A stretch of DNA of 64,000 nt from Streptomyces sp. NBC_00775 (GTDB lineage Bacteria; Actinomycetota; Actinomycetes; Streptomycetales; Streptomycetaceae), in NCBI RefSeq assembly GCF_036347135.1, contig NZ_CP108938.1, positions 4,092,001 through 4,156,000 of the forward strand, given 5' to 3'. The translations under genes were made by a program, and so were the position numbers. Positions 26,326 to 34,713 of the stretch are shown in pieces. Positions within the stretch are counted from its first letter, which is position 1; each line of letters starts with the position of its first letter. The notes under the pieces are model-generated. The model made no database searches, was not told where the DNA came from, and saw only the letters and a list, made by a program, of their open reading frames with translations.

Positions 26326-28772
26326 CGGGCCACCTCCACAAGGTTGTTGTCGGCGTTGTAGTCGGCGTCGTTCTCGTCGGCATCGCTGTCCTCGGAGTCG
26401 CCGTCGTCGGGCTCGTCCAGCCCCAGCAGCAGGCTCAGCACCGGCAGTACGGCGTCCGCGCGCTCGCGGTCGAGGTCGGGGGCGAACCCGGGTATCCCGG
26501 AGGTGGCGGCCGCGGTGCGCCCCGGCGCTCCCGGCCCACGCCGGACGAGCTCGCCCAGCGTCCTGCGCACGCCCGCCTCGTACGCCGAGAACGTCCGCCG
26601 CAGCAGCGGCAGCACATCGGTGAACGCCTCCGCCGGCACCCCGGTCAGCCACGCGTCCACCAGGCCGAGCAACCGCTCGTCGTGCACCAGCAGCATCCCG
26701 CCGCCGGAGCCGCCCCCGACGAAGCCCTCGATCCACGCGGCCGCGTCCCCGGGCGCCGTCCCCGGCGACAGCACAAGGCCCATGAGACGCGCGGCCTCGT
26801 CCTGCGCCAACTCGCCCTCGTCCAGCAGCAGTCGTACGGCCCGCCCGCGGATCACCCCCGGCACGGTGTCGCGCCCGGCCAGCACCCGGAGCACGGAGTG
26901 CCAGCGGCCGCGTATACCGCGGGACGCCGGTCCGTCGCCGGACGGCTGTGCGCCACCGGGTGACGTCGTGGACGTCTCCCCCAGGAGTCCCACGGCCCCC
27001 TGCACCGCGTCCACATGGCGGCGCATGTCCTCGGCGGCCTCGGAGTCGAGGGCCGCGCAGGCCGGGGGGAGGCCGACGAAGATCCGCTCGGCGAGGCCCA
27101 CCGCGACGCCGGTCAGGGCGTGGGTGTCCGTGCCGCGCACATCGCCGTACCGCAGGGAGCGGACCAGGGCGGGCAGGGCCTGGGCGAGGTGGCCGACGTC
27201 CGCGTCGAGGGCGGCCCGGTCGGCGAGGACCCGCATCACCACGGGCAAGGCATCCGGGAGTTCGGCGAGCAGACAGCGCTCGGCCAGTGCCGTGACATCG
27301 GCCAGCGAGGGCGCGGCGACGGCGTCCGACTCGGCCTTGGCCGTCGCGGCGGCGACTACCGTCGTGCCCCACACGCCGGCCTCGGCGACCCGCACCGACA
27401 GCTCCGGCTCCCAGCGCAGCCGCCAGGTCTCCCGGAAGGTGCCGGTACTGCTCCGCGACGCGGAGGGCTCGCCCCACTCGACGCCGAGGAGCCGCAGCCG
27501 GTGCAGCAGCCTGCTGCGCTCGGCGTCGGTCTCCTTGCGCAGGTCGAGCTCCAGCTCCCGCTCCAGTGCCTCCGGTTTGAGCCGCAGCCGGCGCTGGAGC
27601 CGCGCCAGGTCGCGCTGCAACGGCACCGCGGGGGCGGACTCCGGCACCTCCCCCAGCACATCGCCCACCACGAGCCGGTCCCGCACGAGCGCCAGCGGCA
27701 CGTCCGAGCCCTCGCACATCACAGCCCGTACGGCATCGGTGGTCTCGGTCAGTCCCGGCAGTGGGCGGCCGCGCATCGCGGCGAGCGTGTCGGCCAGCCG
27801 CACCGCCTCGATGACATGCGCGGACGACACCATCCGGTCCTCGTCGCGCAGCAGCCGGGCCACCTTGGTCATCCAGCGCTCGACGGGTCGGTCGGGGGCG
27901 GCGAACAGATGCCCGTACCAACCCGGCGAGTCGATGCCCGCGCCGTACCCGCTGATCCGGGCCAGCCGGCGGTGCGTCCAGGGCACCCACGTCATGTCGG
28001 CCTTCGCCTTAGGCAACCCCTTGAGCAGCGCCCGGTCGGCGCCGGCCGTGGTCTTCTGCCGCAGCGCGGGCACGTGCCAGGCCCCGCACACCACGGCCAC
28101 CTCGTCGCCGAACTCCCGCTGCGCCGCCCGCAGCTGGAGTCGCATGTGCGCCTCCCGGACCAGGTCCCGGTCGTGTCCCCCGACCCCGTACGCCTCCCGC
28201 AGCGCCCCCATCGCCTCCTCGAGCACGGCGAACGGCGCGAACGGATCGCTCCCCGCCCCGCTTCGGTGCTCGACCACGTCCTCCCACCAGCGCTCGGGAT
28301 CGTCGTAGCCGGCCGTCTCGGCGAGTACACCGAGGGGGTCGATCCGCACTGCCTCGTCCGCGGACAGGTCGGGCTCGTCAGCGGGCAGGCCGGGTTCGCC
28401 GGCGGGCCGGTCGGGTTCGGGCGGCGGCTCCTCCTTGCCCCACGCCAGCGTGTGCGTCGCCGGAAGGTCGATGAAGCGAGCCGGCAGCCCGTGGTCCAGG
28501 GCCCACCGGATCGCCACCCACTCCGGTGAGAACTCGGCCAGCGGCCAGAAGGCGGAGCGGCCGGGCTCGTCCACGACATGGGCGAGGAGGGCGACCGGGG
28601 GCCGCATCTCCTTGTCGGCGGCGAGCGGGATGAGTGCGTCCGCCTCCGGGGGTCCCTCGATCAGCACGACCCGGGGAGCGGCCGCCTCCAACGCGGCCCG
28701 CACCGCCCGCGCCGACCCGGGGCCGTGATGCCGCACCCCCAGCAGCAACGGCCCCGCGGTGAAGACCGTCAT
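26322..28772 (-). CDS. DUF5682 family protein with TraB/ChaN-like N-terminal signature
   Basis: An 816-aa protein, middle gene of the operon, with ATGA overlaps on both sides. The N-terminus has LLLGVRHHGPGS (GxxH, residues 12-15), VLIEGPPEAD (Glu39), REAHMRLQLRAA (207-218) and VVCGAWHVPAL (GxxH, 230-233). This order of GxxH, Glu, Arg/Met helix and second GxxH resembles the TIKI/TraB/ChaN/EreA superfamily, some members of which are metal-dependent hydrolases; the comparison is mine and unverified. The rest is helical and ends in an acidic Asp/Glu/Asn tail. Equivalent position to E. coli YehM. GGGAGGTGA precedes the ATG. Confidence 0.85.
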   Translation of the reverse strand: MTVFTAGPLLLGVRHHGPGSARAVRAALEAAAPRVVLIEGPPEADALIPLAADKEMRPPVALLAHVVDEPGRSAFWPLAEFSPEWVAIRWALDHGLPARFIDLPATHTLAWGKEEPPPEPDRPAGEPGLPADEPDLSADEAVRIDPLGVLAETAGYDDPERWWEDVVEHRSGAGSDPFAPFAVLEEAMGALREAYGVGGHDRDLVREAHMRLQLRAAQREFGDEVAVVCGAWHVPALRQKTTAGADRALLKGLPKAKADMTWVPWTHRRLARISGYGAGIDSPGWYGHLFAAPDRPVERWMTKVARLLRDEDRMVSSAHVIEAVRLADTLAAMRGRPLPGLTETTDAVRAVMCEGSDVPLALVRDRLVVGDVLGEVPESAPAVPLQRDLARLQRRLRLKPEALERELELDLRKETDAERSRLLHRLRLLGVEWGEPSASRSSTGTFRETWRLRWEPELSVRVAEAGVWGTTVVAAATAKAESDAVAAPSLADVTALAERCLLAELPDALPVVMRVLADRAALDADVGHLAQALPALVRSLRYGDVRGTDTHALTGVAVGLAERIFVGLPPACAALDSEAAEDMRRHVDAVQGAVGLLGETSTTSPGGAQPSGDGPASRGIRGRWHSVLRVLAGRDTVPGVIRGRAVRLLLDEGELAQDEAARLMGLVLSPGTAPGDAAAWIEGFVGGGSGGGMLLVHDERLLGLVDAWLTGVPAEAFTDVLPLLRRTFSAYEAGVRRTLGELVRRGPGAPGRTAAATSGIPGFAPDLDRERADAVLPVLSLLLGLDEPDDGDSEDSDADENDADYNADNNLVEVAR

Positions 28773-29923
28773 GCGCTCACCTCCCGGCAGGCCCGGTAGA
28801 AGTCCTTCCAGCCGTCCCGCTCGCGGACGACCGCCTCCAGGTACTCCTGCCAGATGACGCGGTCGGCCGCCGGATCGCGGACGACGGCGCCGAGGATGCC
28901 GGCGGCGACGTCGCTCGCCCGCAGGACGCCGTCGCCGAAGTGGGCGGCCAGCGCAAGGCCGTTGGTGACGACGGAGATGGCCTCGGCGGTGGACAGGGTG
29001 CCGCTGGGCGACTTCAGCTTCGTACGCCCGTCGGCCGTGAGCCCGTCCCGGAGCTCGCGGAAGACAGTGACGACGCGGCGGATCTCGACGGTGCCGTCGG
29101 GCGCGGCAGGCAGGTCGAGGGAGCGGCCGATCTGGTCGACGCGGCGCGAGACGATGTCGACCTCGGCGTCGGCGCTCTCCGGCAGCGGGAGCACCACCGT
29201 GTTGAAGCGGCGGCGCAGCGCGCTCGACAGTTCGTTGACCCCGCGGTCGCGGTCGTTGGCCGTGGCGATCAGGTTGAAGCCGCGGACGGCCTGCACTTCC
29301 GAGCCCAACTCCGGTATCGGCAGCGTCTTTTCCGACAGGATCGTGATGAGCGTGTCCTGTACGTCGGCCGGGATTCGGGTCAGCTCCTCGACCCGGGCCG
29401 TCATGCCCTCGGCCATGGCGCGCATGACGGGGCTGGGCACGAGGGCGTCCCGGCTGGGTCCGTGCGCGAGCAGCTGCGCGTAGTTCCAGCCGTACCTGAT
29501 CGCCTCCTCCGGGGTGCCGGCCGTGCCCTGCACAAGCAGCGTCGAGTCGCCGCTGACCGCGGCGGCCAGGTGCTCGGACACCCAGGTCTTGGCGGTGCCG
29601 GGCACGCCGAGCAGGAGCAGCGCCCGGTCGGTGGCGAGCGTGGTGACGGCGACCTCGACGATGCGGCGCGGTCCCACGTACTTGGGAGTGATCACCGTGC
29701 CGTCCGGCAGGGTGCCGCCCAGCAGATAGGTCGCGACCGCCCACGGCGACAGCCGCCAGCGGGCCGGGCGGGGCCGGTCGTCCTGCGTTGCCAGCGCGGC
29801 GAGTTCGGCCGCGAAGGCATGCTCGGCGTGCGGTCGCAGCGCCTCGCCCGGCTCGTCCGCGATCGCTTCCGCGCGCTCTCCCGCAGGCATATCGACGGAC
29901 GTCGGTTCAACGGACACGGACAT
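28769..29923 (-). CDS. MoxR-type AAA+ ATPase (YehL-like)
   Basis: A 384-aa ATPase. The Walker A is LLGVPGTAKTW, the Walker B region is the unusual RVEELTRIPADVQDTLITIL (Glu-Glu where Asp-Glu is usual), sensor 1 is NLIATANDRDRG, and SSALRRRFNTVVLPLP follows. These features fit the YehL branch of the MoxR family. MoxR ATPases work with VWA proteins as maturation chaperones or remodelling machines. It starts at an ATG after GGAGGGGG, about 40 nt downstream of a RecA-NDp-like promoter, and overlaps the DUF5682 gene by 4 bp. Confidence 0.93.
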   Translation of the reverse strand: MSVSVEPTSVDMPAGERAEAIADEPGEALRPHAEHAFAAELAALATQDDRPRPARWRLSPWAVATYLLGGTLPDGTVITPKYVGPRRIVEVAVTTLATDRALLLLGVPGTAKTWVSEHLAAAVSGDSTLLVQGTAGTPEEAIRYGWNYAQLLAHGPSRDALVPSPVMRAMAEGMTARVEELTRIPADVQDTLITILSEKTLPIPELGSEVQAVRGFNLIATANDRDRGVNELSSALRRRFNTVVLPLPESADAEVDIVSRRVDQIGRSLDLPAAPDGTVEIRRVVTVFRELRDGLTADGRTKLKSPSGTLSTAEAISVVTNGLALAAHFGDGVLRASDVAAGILGAVVRDPAADRVIWQEYLEAVVRERDGWKDFYRACREVSA

Positions 29924-29965
29924 GGCTCGGTCCCCCTCCAGCTCGGCCGGTTCGGATCTGGTACC

Positions 29966-30049
29966 ACCGTGCACCACGCCACTGACAATGCGCTCTGACC
30001 TGCACAAACGCGCTCGCGAGGGCCGATTGTCAGTGGCGGGATCTACCTT
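29966..30049. promoter_or_regulatory. Divergent RecA-NDp/PafBC-type promoters as inverted repeat
   Basis: A perfect 13-bp inverted repeat occupies 29977-29989 and 30026-30038 (ATTGTCAGTGGCG facing outward each way). To the right, TTGTCAGTG (30027-30035), 8 nt and TACCTT (30044-30049) match the LexA-independent DNA-damage promoter TTGTCRGTG-N8-TAnnnT exactly, and the SWIM gene starts 7 nt later. To the left, TTGTCAGTG (29988-29980), 8 nt and CACGGT give a near match in front of the MoxR gene. Confidence 0.8.
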
Positions 30050-30056
30050 CGATGAC

Positions 30057-31412
30057 ATGACTCAGCAGGCGGTGCGCTGGACGGCGGATCAGGTGCTGGC
30101 ACTGGCGCCTGACGCCGCGTCACGCAAGGCGGGGAGCAAACTCGGCGCGGCCGGACCGTGGTCCGAGGCAGGCAGTTCTGACGAGGGGACGGTGTGGGGA
30201 CTGTGCAGGGGAAGTGGCAGCAAGCCGTATCAGACGGTCATCGACATCGCGGACTCCACCGGGCCCGCTTACAAGTGCAGCTGCCCCAGCCGCAAGTTCC
30301 CGTGCAAGCACGCGTTGGGGCTGCTGCTGCTCTGGGCGGGCGCGGACGGCTCGGTGTCGCCGGGGCAGGCGCCGGACTGGGCGGAGCAGTGGATAGAGGG
30401 GAGAAGGAAGCGCGCACAGGAGAGGACGACGGCGGGCGGGGCATCTGGAGCCGCGCCGTCGGGTGACCCGGAGGCGGCCCGGCGCAGGGCGGAGCGGCGG
30501 GCCGAGCGGATCACCGCGGGGGCGGCGGAGCTGGAGCAGCGGCTGGCGGATCTGCTGCGCGGCGGCCTCGCCTCGGCCGAGCGGGAGGGGTATGGGATGT
30601 GGGAGGAGACGGCGGCCCGGATGGTCGACGCGCAGGCACCCGGTCTGGCCGCGCGCGTAAGGGAGTTGGGGGCGATCCCGTCGTCCGGTCCGGGCTGGCC
30701 GGTGCGACTGTTGGAGGAGTGCGCGCTGCTCCACCTCCTCGACCAGGGCTGGCTGCGACGCGAGCGGCTGTCGGACGACCTTGCCGCGACGGTCCGTTCA
30801 CGGGTCGGGCTGTCCGGCTCGGCGGACGGCCCGCCGCTGCGGGACCGCTGGCTGGTCCTGGCCCAGTACGACACGGCGGACGCCCGTCTCACGACGCGCA
30901 GGATCTGGCTGTACGGCACGGAGTCCGGCCGCACGGTCCTGCTCCTCTCCTACGGCGCGGCCGGCCGCGCACCGGAGCTGGCGCTGCCCGTGGGGCTGGC
31001 CTTCGAGGCGGAGGTGTCCTCGTATCCGGGCGCCGGACAGCTGCGGGCCGCGCTGGGCGAGCAGTTCACGCCTCCCACACCCGCGGCGATACGGCCACCA
31101 GGGCTGACCACACCCCAGGCGGCCGCCCGCTACGGAGAGGCGTTGCGGGCCGACCCCTGGCTGGACTCCTGCCCGGTCACCCTGGACCGGGTCGTCCCCA
31201 CCCCGGACGGCGACACCTGGCAACTCGCGGATGCCGAGGGCGGCTTGGCCCTCCCCCTCACGCACTCCGCCCGATCCCGCCCCGACCTGTGGCGGCTCGT
31301 CGCCCTCTCCGGCGGCGCCCCCGTCACGGTCTTCGGCGAGTGCGGCCACCGCGGCTTCACTCCACTGACGGCCTGGCCGGAGGGCGCGGGGGAAGCGGTG
31401 CCGCTGTGCTGA
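30057..31412 (+). CDS. SWIM zinc-finger protein
   Basis: A 451-aa protein with a SWIM motif at Cys74, Cys76, Cys83 and His85 (YKCSCPSRKFPCKHALGLLL). This zinc-binding fold is predicted for DNA or protein contacts and occurs in E. coli YehQ next to YehL-YehM-YehP. The middle is basic and Ala/Arg-rich (AARRRAERRAERITAGAAELEQRLADLLR). The C-terminal half has WLVLAQYDTADARLTTRRIWLYG and resembles other bacterial SWIM proteins. The ATG at 30057 sits 7 nt after the -10 box of a RecA-NDp-like promoter, so it is leaderless. It is divergent from the MoxR operon and followed by DUF5691. Confidence 0.93.
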   Translation: MTQQAVRWTADQVLALAPDAASRKAGSKLGAAGPWSEAGSSDEGTVWGLCRGSGSKPYQTVIDIADSTGPAYKCSCPSRKFPCKHALGLLLLWAGADGSVSPGQAPDWAEQWIEGRRKRAQERTTAGGASGAAPSGDPEAARRRAERRAERITAGAAELEQRLADLLRGGLASAEREGYGMWEETAARMVDAQAPGLAARVRELGAIPSSGPGWPVRLLEECALLHLLDQGWLRRERLSDDLAATVRSRVGLSGSADGPPLRDRWLVLAQYDTADARLTTRRIWLYGTESGRTVLLLSYGAAGRAPELALPVGLAFEAEVSSYPGAGQLRAALGEQFTPPTPAAIRPPGLTTPQAAARYGEALRADPWLDSCPVTLDRVVPTPDGDTWQLADAEGGLALPLTHSARSRPDLWRLVALSGGAPVTVFGECGHRGFTPLTAWPEGAGEAVPLC

Positions 31413-31741
31413 CCATCGCGGGCCTCCTGGGCACCCCGGGCGTCCTACGCAGCCCGGGCACCCTGACGACCCCGGATGCCCCGGATGCCCCGACCACCCG
31501 TGGCGTGTCCGTGATCACCACATCCGTGGCTACTACCTCAGTGCCCATCACATCCGCGACGCCCGCTTCCGCGCCTAGCACCTCCGCGACGCCCCCTTCC
31601 GCGCCTATCACCTCCGCGCCCACCAACCCCGTGCCTATCACCACCGTGCCCGTCACCTCCGCGCCCACCAACCCCGCGCCTATCACCACCGTGCCCATCA
31701 CCTCTGCGCCCACCAACTCCGTACGGAAAGGACGCTCATGA
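31406..31741 (+). CDS. Thr/Pro/Ser-rich small ORF between SWIM and DUF5691
   Basis: A possible 111-aa product starting at GTG 31406, which overlaps the SWIM stop, and ending with TGA that overlaps the ATG of the DUF5691 gene. The body is imperfect repeats of PITTVPVTSAPTNPAP. The perfect tiling of both ends suggests translational coupling, but composition alone could also reflect a minisatellite kept open by chance. It may be a linker peptide, or a remnant of an extended SWIM protein. No signal peptide or domain is seen. Confidence 0.4.
   Translation: MLTIAGLLGTPGVLRSPGTLTTPDAPDAPTTRGVSVITTSVATTSVPITSATPASAPSTSATPPSAPITSAPTNPVPITTVPVTSAPTNPAPITTVPITSAPTNSVRKGRS
31525..31728 (+). repeat. Imperfect tandem repeats (minisatellite)
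   Basis: Units such as cctatcaccaccgtgcccgt and cacctccgcgcccaccaacc recur with 15-48 bp periods. All periods are multiples of three, so the reading frame from 31406 stays open. Confidence 0.8.
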
Positions 31742-33360
31742 ACACGACCTCGGCCTCCGCGGGCGCGCCCGCCGGCGGCTCCTGGGAGGAGCTCGTCACC
31801 GTGGCATTGCTCGGGACCGAGCGGCGTACGCCTCCGGGGTGGGGGCCGGGGCGGGAGGCTCCGGTGGCGTTGCTGGACGCGGCCGCGGTGGAGACGCTGC
31901 GGCGGCGGGCCGGAGTGCGGCCCGCCCGGGCGGCGGCCCGTCCGGAGCCGGCGGCGCGGGATCCCCGGCCGGCCCTGCCACCCGCGGCGGCCCGCAGGCT
32001 GGCGATACTGCTGGCGGACCGGCCCGGCGCGGGAGGCGGTGGCCGCCGGGGGACGGCGCCGGACCTCATGGAGCTGCTCCCCCAGTGGCTCACGCTCGCG
32101 AACGCCCGCGGATTCGCGGCACCCCCACAGGCCCTGCCCGCGCTGCTCGACGCGGCCCGGGGACGTACGGATCTACGGCCGGCGGCCCTGGCCTTCGCGG
32201 GGCCACGGGCGTTCTGGCTGGCGCGGCTGAACCAGGAGTGGCGCTTCGCGCTGCGCTCCGCACCGGGCGGCGGGGCCGCGCTGCCGGGACCGGAGGAGGC
32301 CGAGCGCGTACAACAGCTGTGGCAGGAGGGGCTGTTCGCCGAGCGGGTCGCGCTGCTCTCGGCGATACGGGCCAAGGAACCCGACGCCGCACGCGAGTTG
32401 CTCACCACGACCTGGGCGACGGAGCGGGCCGAGGACCGGCTGATGTTCCTCGACTCGCTGCGGTCGGGGCTGTGCGCGGCGGACGAGCCGTTCCTGGAAC
32501 GGGCGCTGACCGACCGGAGCCGCAATGTACGGGCGACGGCGGCGGAGTTGCTGTCCGCGCTGCCGGGTTCCGCGCTCGCCGCGCGGATGGCGGCCCGGGC
32601 CGGTTCGTGCGTGGCCGTCGACCGTATGCGAGGCACGCCCACGATCGTCGTCGAGGCACCGCACGAGTGCGACGCGGGCATGGAGCGGGACGGTGTGGCG
32701 CCGAAGCCTCCAACGGGGCGGGGCGAACGGTCCTGGTGGCTGGGCCAGTTGGTCGAAGCGGCGCCGCTCGGGACGTGGCCGGGTCGGTTCGGGGGCCGTA
32801 CGCCGGAGGAGATCGTGGCATTGCCCGTGGCGGACGACTGGCAGGGCGAGTTGCATGCCGCGTGGTGCCGGGCGGCGGTGCGGCAGCGTGATCCCGGGTG
32901 GTCCAGGGCGCTCCTCGGGGCACCCTCCGCGCCGGAGGCCGGCGGGCCGGGGGCGGTGTCCCTTGCGGAACGGTCGAAGCTGCTGGCCACGTTGGGGGCC
33001 GGGGAGCGGGCCGAGTGGGTGGCGGGGTTCATCGGGACGCATGGGTTGTCCGAGGCGTTTCAGCTGCTCGGGGTGTGTGCGGTTCCCTGGGCGGGGCCTT
33101 TGGGGCGGGCCGTGGTCGACGCGCTCGATATCGCGCGGGATGCCGGGAGTTATCCGTGGAGCTTCAGTGGGGTGATGGGGTTGGCCGAGCGGTGTCTCGA
33201 TCCGGGGGAGGCTGTGCGGCTCGATGGGCTGACCTCTGTGCCCGACGAGTCGGAGAACACCGCGCCGGGAGCCGGCAGCTACTGGGCCGAGGCCTTCCAG
33301 CGCCTTGTCACCACACTGCGTTTGCGCGCGACCATGGCATCAGAGCTCGCGGGGCCATGA
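31738..33360 (+). CDS. DUF5691 family protein
   Basis: A 540-aa helical protein starting MNTTSASAGAPAGGSWEELVTVALLGTERR. The start motif (WEELVTVALLGTERR) and the position after a SWIM gene are typical of DUF5691. The middle (residues 190-290) reads like HEAT-type helical repeats (LFAERVALLSAIRAKEPDAARELL; FLERALTDRSRNVRATAAELLSALPGS). There is no catalytic motif; probably a scaffold or partner of the SWIM protein. The ATG overlaps the stop of the small Thr/Pro-rich ORF, and GGAAAGGA provides the ribosome binding site. Confidence 0.88.
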   Translation: MNTTSASAGAPAGGSWEELVTVALLGTERRTPPGWGPGREAPVALLDAAAVETLRRRAGVRPARAAARPEPAARDPRPALPPAAARRLAILLADRPGAGGGGRRGTAPDLMELLPQWLTLANARGFAAPPQALPALLDAARGRTDLRPAALAFAGPRAFWLARLNQEWRFALRSAPGGGAALPGPEEAERVQQLWQEGLFAERVALLSAIRAKEPDAARELLTTTWATERAEDRLMFLDSLRSGLCAADEPFLERALTDRSRNVRATAAELLSALPGSALAARMAARAGSCVAVDRMRGTPTIVVEAPHECDAGMERDGVAPKPPTGRGERSWWLGQLVEAAPLGTWPGRFGGRTPEEIVALPVADDWQGELHAAWCRAAVRQRDPGWSRALLGAPSAPEAGGPGAVSLAERSKLLATLGAGERAEWVAGFIGTHGLSEAFQLLGVCAVPWAGPLGRAVVDALDIARDAGSYPWSFSGVMGLAERCLDPGEAVRLDGLTSVPDESENTAPGAGSYWAEAFQRLVTTLRLRATMASELAGP

Positions 33361-33364
33361 GGCG

Positions 33365-33640
33365 GTTTTCGCCCCCGCCGCCCCTACCCGTCCCATCGCC
33401 AGGGGCTCCGCCCCTTCGACCCCGTGGGGGTGGGTGGGGGTTGTTCGTTTGGCTGCGGGTGGGTGGGGGCTGGGCGCGCAGTTCCCCGCGCCCCTGAAGG
33501 CTCGGGGCTGCGCCCCGTCGCCCCGGCCGGCCCCGGGTTCTTTTAGGGGCGCGGGGAACTGCGCGCCCAGCCCCCACCCGCCCGCGGACGACACACAACT
33601 CAGGGACGGGGCGGGTAGGAGCGGCGGGAGCGAAAGAGTC
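33365..33640. repeat. Dispersed hairpin repeat block D
   Basis: A variant block with the head module at both ends and a perfect 35-bp inverted repeat (33461-33495 and 33545-33579) containing the core GCGCAGTTCCCCGCGCCCC, separated by a GC-rich 49-bp loop. It fills the gap between the convergent DUF5691 and icmB genes. Confidence 0.88.
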
Positions 33641-33662
33641 ACCCGCGCCCCCGCCGGAGGCG

Positions 33663-34079
33663 CTACGCGCCTGCGGGCTGCCTGACATTCGCCCGTACCC
33701 AGTCCACGATCGACACAGTCGTCGCCCCGGGCGTGAAGATCTCCGCGACGCCCTTCTCCTTGAGGGGCGCGATGTCCGCCTCAGGGATGATGCCGCCGCC
33801 GAAGACCTTGATGTCCTCCGCGTCGCGCTCCTTGAGGAGCTCGATGACGGCCGCGAAGAGCGTGTTGTGGGCGCCGGAGAGGATCGAGAGACCGATCGCG
33901 TCGGCGTCCTCCTGGATCGCGGTGTCGACGATCTGCTCGGGGGTCTGATGGAGGCCGGTGTAGATGACCTCCATACCGGCGTCGCGCAACGCCCGCGCGA
34001 TCACCTTGGCCCCCCGATCGTGGCCATCGAGCCCCGGCTTGGCCACCACCACGCGGATCGGACCGGTTGCCACACCCAT
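33663..34079 (-). CDS. icmB: Isobutyryl-CoA mutase-type small subunit (cobalamin-binding)
   Basis: A 138-aa stand-alone B12-binding domain. [23 protein letters not shown] holds the DxHxxG motif whose His ligates cobalamin; [10 protein letters not shown] and [11 protein letters not shown] are the other conserved loops. The length matches IcmB, which pairs with the large IcmA subunit, encoded elsewhere, to interconvert isobutyryl- and n-butyryl-CoA. The ATG at 34079 is preferred over 34091 because GGAGG lies 5 nt before it. It could serve another acyl-CoA mutase. Confidence 0.9.
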   Translation of the reverse strand: MGVATGPIRVVVAKPGLDGHDRGAKVIARALRDAGMEVIYTGLHQTPEQIVDTAIQEDADAIGLSILSGAHNTLFAAVIELLKERDAEDIKVFGGGIIPEADIAPLKEKGVAEIFTPGATTVSIVDWVRANVRQPAGA

Positions 34080-34107
34080 CACTGCCTCCATGAACGGACT
34101 ACATCAA

Positions 34108-34240
34108 CCTGTACCGACTACCGACACATGGCCGCTGACTACTGACTACGGGCTACGGACCGCTAGCGACCGACTACGGACCGCTAAAAGGCGACTACGA
34201 ACCGCTAACTATCGACTACCGATTGCCGACTACCGAAAAC
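34108..34240. repeat. Degenerate CGACTAC/GGACCGCTA tandem array
   Basis: At least eight copies of (c/t)GACTAC, several followed by GGACCGCTA or GAACCGCTA, occur just upstream of icmB (that is, 5' to it on the minus strand). No palindromic unit and no coding role are evident. Confidence 0.75.
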
Positions 34241-34443
34241 CTACACATTTCGCATATTTCGCCGCCCACCACACCGGATACACCACCCAGCACTGGCATC
34301 CCGCGCCAAACCCGCCGGGGAAGTGAACGAACGTTATCGCCAGCATCCCGCAATGGGCAGTTTCGCGGTGGAGACCGAGGGGGAAATCACACACTGGGAC
34401 AAGTTAGCCGCGCACACTCCACATCCTGCGGCACACGTGCCGC

Positions 34444-34713
34444 ATGGATCTGTGGCACAGGGGCCACAACCGGAGCCTGCGCAAGGAGAGCCGCGACCAG
34501 GTGGCCGCACCACCGCACCGTCAGCGGGACACCGTGGTGGTGGGGCACAACGGCAACGGCACGACAGCGAGGGGCCACGCCGGCACGAGGACGATGGAAC
34601 TTGGAACTGCGGAACGACGGAACGACGGGAATCCGCGACGGTCGCGCCCCTCGTACCGTCGCGCCATCCATCGCGACCCTCACACCCCCCGGCAGGGCAA
34701 CCCCGTAGCGTAA
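34444..34713 (+). CDS. Hypothetical basic His/Arg-rich ORF
   Basis: An 89-aa frame beginning MDLWHRGHNRSLRKESRDQV with mostly G/C third bases in its first half, so possibly coding. There is no convincing ribosome binding site and no family resemblance. It could equally be chance. Confidence 0.25.
   Translation: MDLWHRGHNRSLRKESRDQVAAPPHRQRDTVVVGHNGNGTTARGHAGTRTMELGTAERRNDGNPRRSRPSYRRAIHRDPHTPRQGNPVA

Noticed and set aside
26326..27990. N-terminal extension of the VWA gene
   Set aside because: It overlaps the DUF5682 gene in another frame; the ATG at 26325 has GGAGGTGG and overlaps the DUF5682 stop in the usual ATGA manner.
28773..29744. N-terminal extension of the DUF5682 gene
   Set aside because: It is a shadow of the MoxR ATPase gene; the ATG at 28772 has GGGAGGTGA and family-like N-terminal sequence.
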